Shown here: one piece after another, positions 1 through 10,871 of the stretch | Position numbering within the stretch: position 1 is the stretch's first letter | How the letters are laid out: every line of letters begins with the position of its first letter | Translations under genes and position numbers: made by a program | The notes under the pieces: generated by a model | What the model was told of the DNA's origin: nothing | Databases searched by the model: none | The model's input: only the letters and a program-made list of their open reading frames with translations | Assembly: GCA_016758905.1 (NCBI GenBank) | Contig: JAEPQZ010000019.1 | Location: 191,555 to 255,554, forward strand | Source of the DNA: Umbelopsis isabellina | Taxonomy: Eukaryota > Mucoromycota > Umbelopsidomycetes > Umbelopsidales > Umbelopsidaceae | DNA length: 64,000 bases | Reading direction: 5' to 3'

Positions 1-723
1 CTCTGGTTCAGCTTTTAGAAATTGAAGGTCGCCAGTGAAGAGGGAACTATCGATGCCACCAAATGTAATGGTTCCAGAGTAGCCTCGAGAATAAAGGCCG
101 CCCAAGTGAACTGCGTAAGAAAAAGTGGGAATTTGACCAGTACTCCAGAGCGAATACATAAATGGAGAGTACTGAAAGTTGTGGATAGAGCCATAAGTAG
201 CCGTATCCCAACCCATTCCGAGTATACCGTCCATGTAAGGATGTGAAGCTGGAGATTTGGTACTATTTGCGGAACTATCAACAAGAGCAAATGCTTGATT
301 TTGCACGCTGAATGGACCAATCTTTACTACGTCTTGCGCATAGGTTCCATTGTCTGATCCAATGGCATATTCAATGTTGAATGGATTGGATGTCGACTTG
401 AAAGTGCTTGATTGGGATTGATCAAATCTAGCACCTGGGCATCCTGTCTCATTCGTGCACTTCATAGATGGAACCCACAGGTCTGACGATCCAGTGTCAA
501 AAACAACCGTAAATGTTTGTGAAGGAGTACCTATCTCGACATCAATGAGGTATGATATAGGTGCAGAGTTCCATAATGGATGAGAAGCCGCACCACGCTT
601 TGTGAGGGATTTTGTGTGACCAGTTCTTAATGGGAAAGAAAATGCCTTAGGAGCTGGAGCTGCCTCTACACCGAAGGCTAAAATAGCAGCTATGGCCGAA
701 GTATAAAGCACAGAAAAATACAT
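1..723 (-). CDS. Secreted pepsin-like aspartic protease, 3' part outside window
   Basis: Incomplete family A1 aspartic endopeptidase. The first 241 codons are present, without introns, and the gene runs off the left edge. The N-terminus is a hydrophobic signal peptide (about residues 1-21), then a propeptide with a Lys-Arg pair at 42-43 that suits Kex2-type processing. The first catalytic loop reads DTGSSDLW with Asp at residue 76, followed by the usual flap region. Several NxT/S sites suggest glycosylation. A TATA-like ATATAAAA lies about 50 bases upstream of the ATG. It resembles the two complete proteases at 3363-4601 and 5051-6588, all on the same strand, so it is probably one of a local group of paralogues. 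The second catalytic Asp and any GPI tail cannot be seen. Confidence 0.9.
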   Translation of the reverse strand, partial: MYFSVLYTSAIAAILAFGVEAAPAPKAFSFPLRTGHTKSLTKRGAASHPLWNSAPISYLIDVEIGTPSQTFTVVFDTGSSDLWVPSMKCTNETGCPGARFDQSQSSTFKSTSNPFNIEYAIGSDNGTYAQDVVKIGPFSVQNQAFALVDSSANSTKSPASHPYMDGILGMGWDTATYGSIHNFQYSPFMYSLWSTGQIPTFSYAVHLGGLYSRGYSGTITFGGIDSSLFTGDLQFLKAEPE

Positions 724-1185
724 ATAAGAGATCTAGGTATGTCTGACCGTTCGTATGCAATATCTTCATGCCTTTTATATGTAGTATTTGGTCGTACATT
801 GTCCAAGCCTCGGCCGAAGTATATACCTCAGCCTCAGTCCAGTCATTTTGCTCGGAACTTACCCAAAATGGCGAAAAGATTTTTGCCTTGCTCTCAAAGT
901 GATTACTGAAGAGGCAATAAAAGCCACCCCGGCGGCATGGTGGCTCGTTTCTCAGCTCCTGAGTTCAGTCCTCCATGTGATGTCTGCAACTTTATAGGGT
1001 CGAGGCTGAAAAACTTGATGCATCTTGAACGGGTAAATCTCGGGATGACCAACCCTGAGACGGCGCTCAACCTATTCACGTTCATGATGTAGTGCCTTTC
1101 ACGTCCTATTATACTAGTCATATTTATTCAGATATTCAAATCGTTGACAAATTTACAAAGAAGCGTAAGCTGTTCGACACAAAAG
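724..1185. other. Intergenic: protease promoter and UBC7 3' end
   Basis: Apart from the TATA-like box near 775, I see no gene, repeat or RNA here. Short open frames on both strands lack codon structure and recognisable motifs. Confidence 0.5.
773..780 (-). promoter_or_regulatory. TATA-like box of the left-edge aspartic protease
   Basis: The minus strand reads ATATAAAA about 50 bases upstream of the protease ATG at 723. The position and sequence fit a core promoter; this is inferred from spacing only. Confidence 0.5.
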
Positions 1186-2075
1186 TTATAGTCCAAGAGT
1201 CTTTCGGGTATTTGCACGAACGATTTCATTATAACGTTCACGCTGCGACCTCCATACTTTCTACTCGTGGTCATGATAGTTAGTATTGATGATTTGAAGA
1301 ATGGCTCATTTCTAAACTTCTCAAAAAACTTACGCAGGCATCAATATTAGCTCCGCTTTCATCATTGGGCTCTGCAAGCATTAATGAAATATGTATTTAG
1401 CTTTGGGCAGCGATACAATGGGTAAGAGCAGTCCCAGAATTTTGCTTACCAGCCAACATACTAACAACACTCAGCAAGATCTTCTCCACACTCTGCACGG
1501 GGCTCCACCGCTCAGAGCTACTCTCGTACATGTTTGGATCATCACCTGGAGCATGAAGAATGGATATACACACTGTGCCATCGGCATATACATTTGGGTG
1601 AAAGAAGTCGCAGGTAAATTTCATAATAGGAGGGCTGAGAGGATAATCTTTTGGAAACTTGAGCGTCGCTGGAAAAATGCCACCTTCAAAAGGTGTTCCT
1701 TCGGGACCACTAATTGAGTGGAAAACGCAGTTAGTCATTGACTCTTAGAGGCGTACTACGTCAAAGCATACAATGAATCGATTCGCTCACCTTATTAGGG
1801 CTTCCCACTCAAAGAAGTTGTCTTCCGTTACGGGGCCTATTCCAATAAAGTTTTAGTGCTTCCCGTAATAACATCGCTAGCAAACCTGGGTTTATTAGCA
1901 CTTACCGGCCATGATACCTTCGGGAGCGTTGAGAGTCAGCTCTGCCAATACACCAAATGTTAGATAATCCCAATGCCCAGTTGTTGCTTCAATGTACTGT
2001 TTTAAGTATCTCACCTCTGTACTCAGTCATTAGTCGCTTCAGAGCGGTACTACCGTTACCCTTGCTATCGTACAT
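1186..2075 (-). CDS. UBC7: Ubiquitin-conjugating enzyme E2, UBC7/UBE2G2 type
   Basis: E2 enzyme expected to work with ER-associated-degradation ubiquitin ligases. Six exons (2075-2015, 1941-1906, 1836-1791, 1709-1450, 1371-1334, 1260-1186) join in frame to 171 residues, against 165 in human UBE2G2. The UBC fold shows PLSPP, HPNVY and the active-site stretch VCISILH with the catalytic Cys at residue 95. The acidic insert GDDPNMYE that follows is diagnostic of the UBC7/UBE2G group. The C-terminus TRKTLGL matches the family ending. The start was chosen where ALKRLM aligns with known N-termini; the frame stays open upstream but would run into the divergent RRP15 gene, 154 bases away. Confidence 0.95.
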
Positions 2076-2229
2076 ATGTGTGAGATGGAGATGTTGAATT
2101 GAAGCTCCAACAAGCCGTTTAGACGACCAACCCAGATAATACACGTGATCGAAGTCACAAAATTTTAGAGCACGAACCAAAGGGAGAAAAAAAAATCTCG
2201 CTGGCCCAAAACTTGATATTACATTCAAC
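2076..2229. promoter_or_regulatory. Shared promoter of UBC7 and RRP15
   Basis: The start codons of the divergent UBC7 and RRP15 genes are separated by 154 bases, so this stretch must hold both promoters and both 5' leaders. No clear TATA box is visible. Bidirectionality is inferred from arrangement. Confidence 0.6.
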
Positions 2230-3158
2230 ATGCCACCTAAGAAACAGATCAAGTTAGCAACAGCTAAGCCAAAACCGACCAAATTTCAAGAGCCAGAGGA
2301 GAGCTCCTCAGATAGAGAGATCGAGGACGATGCTGTCATCGGAAAGCTCAGCGATGTTGATTCCGACTTGGAGGACATGGACGGCGACGATGAATTCTCT
2401 GGAGTCGAAGACATTGAAAACGAAGACCTGGAGGAATCTGAAGAATGTATGTCACAATTGAGATGAGAATAGTCGATGATTAAAGATAAATAACATGAAT
2501 TTTTTATTTGAATAGCAAAACCAAAGAAAGGTAGCAGTGACAGCTTTGCGGTTGCCATGACCAAGATTTTGGGAAGCAACTTGAAAGGAAGTGACAGAAA
2601 GGTAAAATAATCGGATAAAAAGAAATAATATTTGCATTACTGTCTACTAATAATTCCGAGAAGCAACCTATCCTTGCTCGATCAAAAGGTGCTGAAAGAA
2701 AGATTGAAGATGAAAAGCTCGAATACAAGGCACGAAAACTTTTGTCGGCGGAAAAGAAGGCTTTGGCCTCAAAGGACAGAGTGATTCCTGATTATACCAC
2801 TATGGATTACGAGAAGAAGTTGCGAAAAGTAGCAACTCGTGGAGGTAAAGTACAGGTCATGCAAATTGGAACTTATATGCTATTATATTTACTGACCTTC
2901 CATCACTATCCATTACTATAGTTGTCAAACTGTTCAATGCTATTCGTACACAACAAAAAGTCACAGATGTTGCCGTCGACAGAGCGGCAAGCACATCCAA
3001 AACTTCTCGTGCAATTGAAAAGGCCAAAAATGGTATGTATATGTTAGGCACTTTTACACATTCAATTGTAAAATGTTCTCTAACCTCCCTCCATTGTAAC
3101 AGTATCCACTATGCCCAAGTCAAGCTTCCTTGAGTTACTCAAGACTGGCACTTCATAA
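2230..3158 (+). CDS. RRP15: rRNA-processing protein RRP15
   Basis: Nucleolar protein needed for 27S/pre-60S rRNA processing. Five exons (2230-2446, 2516-2601, 2664-2844, 2922-3032, 3103-3158) give 216 residues. The N-terminus is basic, then strongly acidic (Glu/Asp/Ser, about residues 20-72), as is usual for nucleolar factors. The conserved Rrp15 domain follows, with SFAVAMTKILGS, a Lys/Glu-rich helix and RGVVKLFNAIRTQQ. The acceptor of exon 3 is ambiguous by three bases (2661 or 2664), adding or omitting one Lys. It is transcribed away from UBC7 and converges on the protease gene at 3363. Confidence 0.92.
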
Positions 3159-3362
3159 TCTCATCGCCAAAATCTGCCTTATGGCTAATTGCACACTTTC
3201 ATAGAACTAACAGTTTCCCTGCAACCTGTATCATATACATTCTCTTTCATATATCGTTATTTTCTTTGGAAATTAAAGTCACAAAATGCTTTTGCTCCCA
3301 ATTGTCAATCATGGGAAGATGATGTGCTTCTTTTATTTTTTAAAAAGAACTAGATTAGTTAT

Positions 3363-4601
3363 CTATGGAAGCGGGTATGGTTGAAAGTCCTTTAGTACTG
3401 GTTTTGCGATACCGATAGACATCTCTTCAAGGTCAAACAGAAGGTACATATGTCGGAGAATGGTTAGACCAAGAATATATTGGTCCATTGATTTCGCAGA
3501 TATTATTCCAAAGAAACAACTTGTGATATTGTCATCATATTTGGGTAGGATTAGGGATGACACAGGTATCGAATATGTTGACTTGGATGAAACAGGGCGT
3601 TTGGTGGAATTAGTGAAATGTATGTCGAGTGTTTTAGTGGAGTTGAGTAGTGAGCATGGCAAATACCAGATAGAATTATTGCCCAATTGTGCCTCAGCAG
3701 AAAGTTTGGTCACCATTGTTTTAACAATACTATCTGGTAGGTAACTGAAACTTGCTCCAGTGTCCAATGTGAAGGGCGTTGGATCTTTGTCTAATTTGTA
3801 AGTGTTGTCTCCCACAGCAAATGAATTGATTAAGGCGTTCCATGACATGTATCGTTTTTCTCCATCCAGGCTTTCGTACGGCGCTACTTTTATAAAATCC
3901 ATTTCCCCATGAAACATTGACTTATTAGCTCCTCCTAGGGTGAGAAGACCGGAATAATTTTGATTATATATACTGCCCAGATGCAGCCCAAAGCAAAGAT
4001 TAGGTATATGCCCGTCTTGGTGTAAAGTATAAATAAAAGGTTTTGAACCATGCTGCTCCGATATCAGTGCCATACTACTGCCGTCATATGGTCCGAAACC
4101 GACAATGCCTTGAGTGTAAGGGGTAGGTTTGGGCTGCTCTGTATTGTTTCGCGCCGTATCCGCCGTGGCAAAAGATTGTTTCGTAATGTTATACCCTCCA
4201 ATTTGTATTCTATCGAAACCGTAAGTACCTTTTTCGGCACCAACCGCGTAAACTATATTAAAGGGGATAGAGCTATTTACAAACGTGCTTGACTTTCTTG
4301 CATCGAATTTGGGACCTGGGCATTCTGAATACGTTGAGCATGCTGTTGATGGCACCCACATATCACTGCTGCCAGTGTCGACGGTTAGCGTAAAATATTG
4401 AGGTGGCGTTCCAATGCCCACGTCAATAAGGTAAGCCAGAGGCTGTTCATGGTACAAAGTCTGGCCGTGGATATCACGTTTACCCAGACCAGTGGACAGG
4501 TGTCGCAAAGGTATATTCTTTAACTGTGGCGATGATATGGGAAAAGAATTCGCTGCAATAACCAACAAGAGACAGCTCACGAAAGCTTTCACTGACTTCA
4601 T
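3363..4601 (-). CDS. Secreted aspartic protease
   Basis: Complete, intronless family A1 protease of 412 residues. A signal peptide (1-19) leads into a propeptide ending near Lys-Arg 41-42. The two catalytic loops are DTGSSDMW (Asp 75) and DTGASFSY (Asp 280). The flap region and about ten NxS/T sites are present. The protein ends shortly after SIGIAKP without a hydrophobic GPI tail, so it is probably freely secreted, unlike its neighbour at 5051. A CTTATAAG TATA-like element lies 64 bases upstream. It is divergent enough from the other two proteases that the duplications look old. The substrate is unknown. Confidence 0.95.
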   Translation of the reverse strand: MKSVKAFVSCLLLVIAANSFPISSPQLKNIPLRHLSTGLGKRDIHGQTLYHEQPLAYLIDVGIGTPPQYFTLTVDTGSSDMWVPSTACSTYSECPGPKFDARKSSTFVNSSIPFNIVYAVGAEKGTYGFDRIQIGGYNITKQSFATADTARNNTEQPKPTPYTQGIVGFGPYDGSSMALISEQHGSKPFIYTLHQDGHIPNLCFGLHLGSIYNQNYSGLLTLGGANKSMFHGEMDFIKVAPYESLDGEKRYMSWNALINSFAVGDNTYKLDKDPTPFTLDTGASFSYLPDSIVKTMVTKLSAEAQLGNNSIWYLPCSLLNSTKTLDIHFTNSTKRPVSSKSTYSIPVSSLILPKYDDNITSCFFGIISAKSMDQYILGLTILRHMYLLFDLEEMSIGIAKPVLKDFQPYPLP

Positions 4602-5050
4602 ATCAAAAAGAGGAAAAATAAAAATAAAATTTACTGTCTTTCAGGGCAGGATTTTTCACTGTTGCTTATAAGCAAATTATCGATTCAAGACCATCAACGT
4701 GCCTACCTCCTTCTCAAGCGGACAGAATTATCAGCATGAAATATGATACAATTTTCTGAAATTGGAAACTACGAATGAGGCGTGATGAGCACTTCGTACA
4801 ACAACAATTTTCGATTGCACGATTCGGTTTCTCCCTTTGTAAGTCACTATTTCTCCACTATTTATATACCCGAGTTACAAAAATAGATATATGCCACTGC
4901 ATTTACTATGATCAAGTCAAAATGCAGTTATTATACTAAAACAAAAAATAAGATAGAAATATAACAAGATGAAGGTGTTACAAGTGGTTTAACAAGAAAT
5001 GGTGGGGGGTTGTGAGTGGCAAAGGAGAAAAAATGGCGGAAATTGAAATT
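4602..5050. other. Intergenic: protease promoter (TATA at 4665-4672)
   Basis: Holds the promoter of the 3363-4601 protease, with CTTATAAG at 4665-4672, and the 3' end of the next protease. Nothing else is recognisable. Confidence 0.5.
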
Positions 5051-6588
5051 CTACAAAAGTAACGTGAAAGTTGCACCTAGCAATGCCAAGCTAAACAAAA
5101 CTTTTCCGAAGCCCACGTTAGTAGCGCTGCTTGAAGAGGATGTTGATGTGCCACTGCCGCCGGAACTACTGCCACCGGAGCCACTGCCACTCGAGCCCGA
5201 TGAGCTACTGGAGCCAGATGCCGTTGCGTTGCTACTAACAGCCTGAGCAATACCAACTACATAATTTTCGAAATCATGTACGACATAAGCTGACTGCAAA
5301 AATGTATCTCCCAATAAGTAAACTCCCATTGAGGCATCAGTGGGGATGATACCCAAAACACATTGTGTAGCTGTGTCTATAGAGGTTGAGTCCATAGGAA
5401 TGATCATGGAAGAGATAGGGACTGAGAAAATCACGGACTGGGAGCTGGAACTGGTTGAACTATTGCTGAAGGCAAATTGAATGTTGCCTTGTGTGCTATA
5501 CAGTCCACAATCAACCACATACATGCCTTGACTCAAAGTGGCCGATGGAGCAACTAGCTGGGCAATACTTTGCGCAGCTTGATACGGTAGATAGGTGAAT
5601 GTGGTACCACTGTCAAGTACAACTTGTTGACTAGCAATAGTGAGTAAATTGGATGAGGTTTGACCATTGACGGTGACGGCCAGACCGCGAAGAAGTACTG
5701 TCCAGTGATAATAATCATCGGGATATCCAGGAGCACTGGATTCTTTTTGGACTTGAAGGTATTGTAGGTTGCCCGTAAACTTTGACGTATCCATACCACC
5801 AAAAGTGATTTGTCCGGTCTCTCCTTCAATAAGTCTGGATCCAAGGTAAAGTGAGAAAATAGACTGGGGAATCTGCTTTTGTTGCCACAAGGCGTACACA
5901 AAAGGGTTATATTGGCCTTCACCAGTCTGGTAAGCAAAAGTCAAATTAGGGAAAGCAAGGCCGAGAATACCGTTGAGATATGGTTCTCCGGAGACAGGAG
6001 GGGTATTATTGGCGGCAGAGTTGATCACACCGAACGTCAAGTTCTTGACAGTATAACCTGCTACGAGCACAGTATCGCTGGCGTAGGTACCGTTGTCGCT
6101 ACCGATACCATATACAAGATCGATGGGCAAATTTGTGCCTACATAAGTCGAAGACGCTGTTATATCGAAAAGACTTCCAAAGCATTCTGACTTTGGGCAA
6201 TTTGGTCCAGGCACCCATAATTCAGTTGAACCTGTATCCAAGATGACTGAGAAATTCTGAGCTGGTTGGACGAAACGGAAGTTGAAATTGATAAAGTGGG
6301 GGGGGGGGAGGGAAGTAAACGTTAATATTACAGAATTCTCAGACGTTGACTATGATAACACAAGGAAAAAAACAAAATCAACTTACGTGGTGTGCCAATA
6401 CTAACATCAATAGCATAGCCACCTTGCTTGGCAGCATTAAACAGCTCAGCAGTCGACGTAACAGCTCGGCGGCCTAGTTTTGCGTGTGTGTGTGTGACTC
6501 TTCGAACCGGCACATGGATAGGTTCTGAGGCACTAGCGAGACCAAGCACCGAACATGCAAGTGCGGCCCAAATTCCTGTAGCCACCAT
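5051..6588 (-). CDS. GPI-anchored aspartic protease (yapsin-like)
   Basis: Family A1 protease of 470 residues from two exons (6588-6387 and 6261-5051). The signal peptide is followed by a propeptide with RR at about 47-48. Catalytic loops are DTGSTELW (Asp 76) and DSGTTFTY (Asp 284), the second with the DSG variant common in yapsins and many fungal proteases. The last 60 residues are Ser/Gly-rich and end in a hydrophobic stretch (VLFSLALLGATFTLLL), the pattern of a GPI signal, so the enzyme is probably bound to the plasma membrane or wall. The single intron contains an 11-base G run. The start is the ATG in front of the signal peptide; an upstream in-frame ATG at 6753 would bury that peptide. 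Confidence 0.95.
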
Positions 6589-7380
6589 AATATTAAAAGT
6601 GGTGAAGGATGTTGATTGAAAAAGAAAGGTAAAGTTAAGGCGAAGGAAAGGGCAATAACTCTCTAAAGCAGAAAAAAAGCTTCCTCTAATTATACTCCAA
6701 TTTTGGTGTGACCAATCGGAATTGAATAATCCATCCTCAGCCGCTTTTGCCACCTCTTATGGCTGAGCAAAACAAGTCCAAAAATATGTGATGCACTGGT
6801 GCGCAGTTAATATGAAACAAGCGGCAACACAACAATTTATAACAGTAAGATCAACTTTGTTAATGGAGACATGCATGACAACAAGAAAAGGAGAAAAGGA
6901 TTTGGGGTATGCACCATTAAAGGTGGTTTTTAGCAATAATTGGCCAACAACGAAGATTTAACGTTTGCAATATAAAAAAGGAGAAAGTGAGCAGATATGT
7001 AACATGACCATCAATAAATGACGGAAATCGGCGGGACGATGCAAGTAAACCTACCAAACGAGTACAATAATAGTAATATTGCCTCATGCTTTGGTACTGT
7101 TGACCACAAGTCCAATAAAACCCAAATAAAACATGAAATAGGAAAAAAGAAAACCAAAGAGCATGATGGCAATTGATGCGTGCACGCAGCTCGAGAAACA
7201 AAACAGGGGGATATTTACAATAAGGTGTGAGGGGCAATGGGTTTCAAAAAGTTGAAGTAAGAAAATAATATGTGATTAAGAAATAAGCTATTTGTCGATC
7301 TGATATTGGTATCCTTTGAGAGCGAAGAAAGAGACGATGGCATTATCCATCACCAAAGATCAGGTAAAGGAAGATATATC
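6589..7380. other. Intergenic, 0.8 kb
   Basis: Contains the protease promoter (a TATAATTA-like sequence near 6690 on the minus strand) and the 3' end of the SET gene. I see no further gene. The open frames here have no recognisable protein content. Confidence 0.4.
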
Positions 7381-9903
7381 TCAAAGATCGCTCTCACCAA
7401 ACACTTCGCGTAACGCACTGACAGTGTCCAGCATACCAGAATGTACAACAGGCTTTTGAAGTCGGTTGCGTCGTGAAAAAGTAGGAGCTTTTACGACTGG
7501 AGTTGGTGGTATGATGACTTCCTCTTCCATCATTAACTCTTTTGGTTCTACCTCGTCCACTGGGGTTGTGGCGGTTACAACCACAGTCGGTCGCTGCTTC
7601 TTGACTTTGAATTTGCGTTTGGGCCATTCTTGCTTGAAAATTGCGAAATGCCGTTCACATCGAGGGCAACGTTTAGGGCACCAATCAATAAAAACAGCAC
7701 TTGGGCTCCACGTCCAAGTTGCTAACTCTGTAGCCACAGGATCTGATGGATCGGCCGCCTCTTTTTGCACTAGTGGCTTATCACAAGCAAGACATCGAAG
7801 TTCCTGCTTCGATCCTCGCCTACGTGGATATAGCATTTTTTGATTGGATGTTTCACGACTCATAGATGGTCGTTCGGTTGACGATACAGAGCTCGGTGGC
7901 GTTTCAGCATCACTCACATCCGACAGCAAATCCGAATCAATGGAAGACAAATCTGAGATACCATCATCAAACTCATCGAAATCTGACAAAACATCATCGA
8001 ACAGAGAATCCTCAAATGTGTCAATATCTTGTATGTCAACATGTTTCCCTTCAGTTTTTGTTGATTGATCTTGGTGTAAAATGGCGTGCTGTGGCGGTTC
8101 CTCAAACTTGGGCGGCGTACTGGCTGATGCTACCCGTGCGTTTTGTGCATGCAAAAACTCAGCGTCCATGATAGCATCACAAAGTAGATCCAAAGGACTA
8201 CCTGATCCCACACGTTGATGTCCTGGAGTGCGTGGCACGAGTGCCTGTTGCTCCACGGCCAACGCCCGTTGCTCCGCGACCAATGATTGGGCTTTTGCAT
8301 TTGCTTCCTCCGCACATAAAAATCCTATTGACATGACCAAAGGCTTATCTTGCGAATTTGGACTCGAACTTGGGCTGACGGGTTCCAATTTCACCTCGTG
8401 CTGTTGAGGAATAACCACTTCTTGCTTTGGCACAATATCGCTATCCTCTGACATATCCGATAACACATCACTCAAGTTGCTTGGGCTTGGAGAATTATTA
8501 CTTGGCGCTCGTGTTCTCTTTGGTGAATGCACATCGTATTCTTCAACAACGAAAGAGAAAATTTCCCAAGTCAATACTCTTGCCCACGTAACATACAATC
8601 TGATTATATATGGTTTTTTTTTTTTAAAAAAATCCTTACCTTCATATACAACAGACTTCCTTTTTCTACCACTTCTCCGTATTTGAGATTCAGATAGTTC
8701 GGTTTCTGGTGAAATGTCCGTCTTCTTCTCAGTGGCGAACGCTCCCTCACCCAATCTAATTCAATCCCAATAAAATTTAAGGTTGAGTAAATTTGTCGGT
8801 GCTTTTCGTTTGAACCAACTGACCTAAATCGGGGGAAATCTTAACTTACCTTTCACAAGTAACACACCGGCATTCACAATTATTCTCTCCGAAATAGTGT
8901 TTTCCGTAATAAGTGGTCAATTCTTCGCCGCACGCCACATTCTTCGTCAGCTTAAATGTGATCCCATTCTGTCCACTTGCAATAAATTTACAATTCGAAT
9001 CACAATCATGCTGATATAAGCCAGAAAAGATAGAAGGGAAAGAAAGATAAAATAAAATATAAATGAGGGTCAGTTGGTTGATCATAAAAGGGGTGGTCCC
9101 AAATAAAGTATAAGTGTGCCACCCATATGCGGTGGGAGTTGCGATTGGCAAGGGATACTTACATTGAAAAAGCGGGCAGGTCCGAGAAACAAACAGCTAC
9201 AGCCCTTACGTGTTGAATACATGACACTGAAATCTCTTTGACCCTGTTTCAACTCGGCATCCTCTTTAGCGTTTAAACAAGCGATTGCGCCAGTACACAG
9301 TCTCAGCTCGTCACCGACATACCAATCCTTAGTTGCTAACACGCATGCCTCTGCTCGTTTTAACGTACTATATCGTTTCGTTTCACTGATCTCATATCCT
9401 GCGTTCGGTAGATACCTGAAGTGATAGAGTAACGGAGATTACAAAAGCTTGTACGTGGGAAGGGGAATAAACAGAAGGGGAAATAATAACAAAAAAAAAA
9501 AAAGACACCACCCAAAAATGATTGGTTTCCAGTACTCACATGGACAGATAACGCTTCATATGTTGGACAAATTCTTGTTGTTGCCTTGGTGTCTTATTCG
9601 CAAGGTAGCCTTTGAAATACTCCATACTAATTGAAACATGATTGAATCAATCAGAATGTGCGATATGTGGAAAAAAAAAAAAAAAAATTCTTATGAGACA
9701 TACCTTAAAAATTCGGTTACAGCGTCGTTCAGCTTGCCTTTTATCAAAACGTTGCGTTGTATGATGTCTAGTACTTTGCCGCTAGGTATACGTGGCCGTC
9801 TGTGATCATTGTTCATCTTGACAGTGGTGAACCATAGAAACAGGTCATCCAAGAAGATGTCTGTGAACAGATCGTCATACTTTGAGAGTAAGGCGAAATC
9901 CAT
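7381..9903 (-). CDS. SET9: SET-domain histone H4K20 methyltransferase (SUV4-20/Set9 type)
   Basis: Nuclear lysine methyltransferase, predicted target histone H4 Lys20. Six exons (9903-9704, 9626-9540, 9415-9163, 9010-8850, 8755-8640, 8540-7381) give 658 residues. The SUV4-20 N-terminal helical domain (about 1-110) includes KGYLANKTPRQQQEF and RYLSMYLPNAGYEI. The SET core (about 120-220) has ACLNAKEDAELK, FFNHDCDSNC (the NHxC signature at 180-183) and ELTTYYG. A CxCxC post-SET zinc site follows. The C-terminal 400 residues are acidic and low complexity, but include a CxxC...CPRCERHF zinc-binding-like stretch near 560. Introns carry long A runs. The SET architecture excludes SUV39 and SET1 types. 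Confidence 0.93.
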
Positions 9904-10871
9904 TAGGAGTGTGAAAGGAAAATAAAATAAAATACAAGGCTATATTCTATGAGTCAATATAATATATGAATTGGTTGAAGGACTAAGCGGTCTATAGTTT
10001 CAAAACAAGAGGTGACAATGCGAGGGAATTTAGCAAGCAGAGCAAAAAAGAGAAAGTGAAGAGGGAAAAGGGTTGAAGTGCGGTTGAAGATGAGCTTGAA
10101 ATGATATCATATCATTTTTGTATTGGTGCGCAATGTTTCTGGTGTGCCTAAAAAGATTCTTCCCAAACAGTCCCTTCCTATTTTTGTCAGCCAGTTCGTA
10201 CGCAGAGACCGTGGTACCTTTTTCCACGGACCACCCACCCCATCATCCGATCAGCATATAGATTGCTGCTTAGGCATTATTGCTATTGAAATCCGATGCT
10301 AGTTTTGAAAAATAATGGATAGAGGCAATGGGAGAGGGTGTTATATTGGTTTCAACCATGTGAAGACAGATGTTGACCTTGTACCTGACTGATTGCATGG
10401 CTCAAAGTACAAAAACGCCTTAGTGGGCGAATTTCTCTCGGAAGCTGAGAAAAACCTTGGATGATCAATGGGAGACCAATGAGGCGTCGTTGGGCGGCGC
10501 TTCTCCGTTCGTGGGTCCAGCTTCTCTGAGATGACGAGTGAAAAGAACTTGCCCAAAAAGGATGTTGGTAGGACAGCTGCTGAGACCAAGAGACAGTGCA
10601 CGCATTCTAGCTAACATAAAGTCACGAAGTATGCCATACGATACCATGTCCGCTTATCTTCTTTGATATGGTCTATCATCAGTTACCTAGATGTGATCAT
10701 TTTATCAGGTCACACCACCTTGATTTCTGTCAAGTTTTTATGATCTGTAATTAAGAGTGATCTTGTCTCATATATAAGAAGAAGACATGATAGGCGAGGT
10801 TGCTTTGACTTGTCATATAGCATTATCCGCCTTTTTTATTGTGTTAATATTGCCTCAAGGGCATCAGGTGT
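9904..10871. other. Intergenic, 1 kb, with a GC-shifted block
   Basis: Lies between the divergent SET9 gene and the HutD-AstE gene. Around 10340-10650 base composition rises to roughly half GC, well above the flanks, yet I recognise no gene or transposon in it. A TATA-like CATATATAAG at 10769-10778 serves the rightward gene. Confidence 0.45.
10769..10778 (+). promoter_or_regulatory. TATA-like box of the HutD-AstE fusion gene
   Basis: CATATATAAG lies about 100 bases before the first in-frame ATG (10872) and 190 before the second (10962). This spacing favours the first ATG. Confidence 0.5.

Noticed and set aside
5016-5246. Plus-strand frame rich in Pro and Leu
   Set aside because: It is the antisense of the Ser/Gly-rich GPI region of the aspartic protease and has no independent support.
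6298-6308. 11-base G run (another at 18560-18570) as a possible quadruplex element
   Set aside because: A single G run without partners does not form the usual quadruplex pattern; one is in an intron and one downstream of a gene. They may be slippage-prone sites only.
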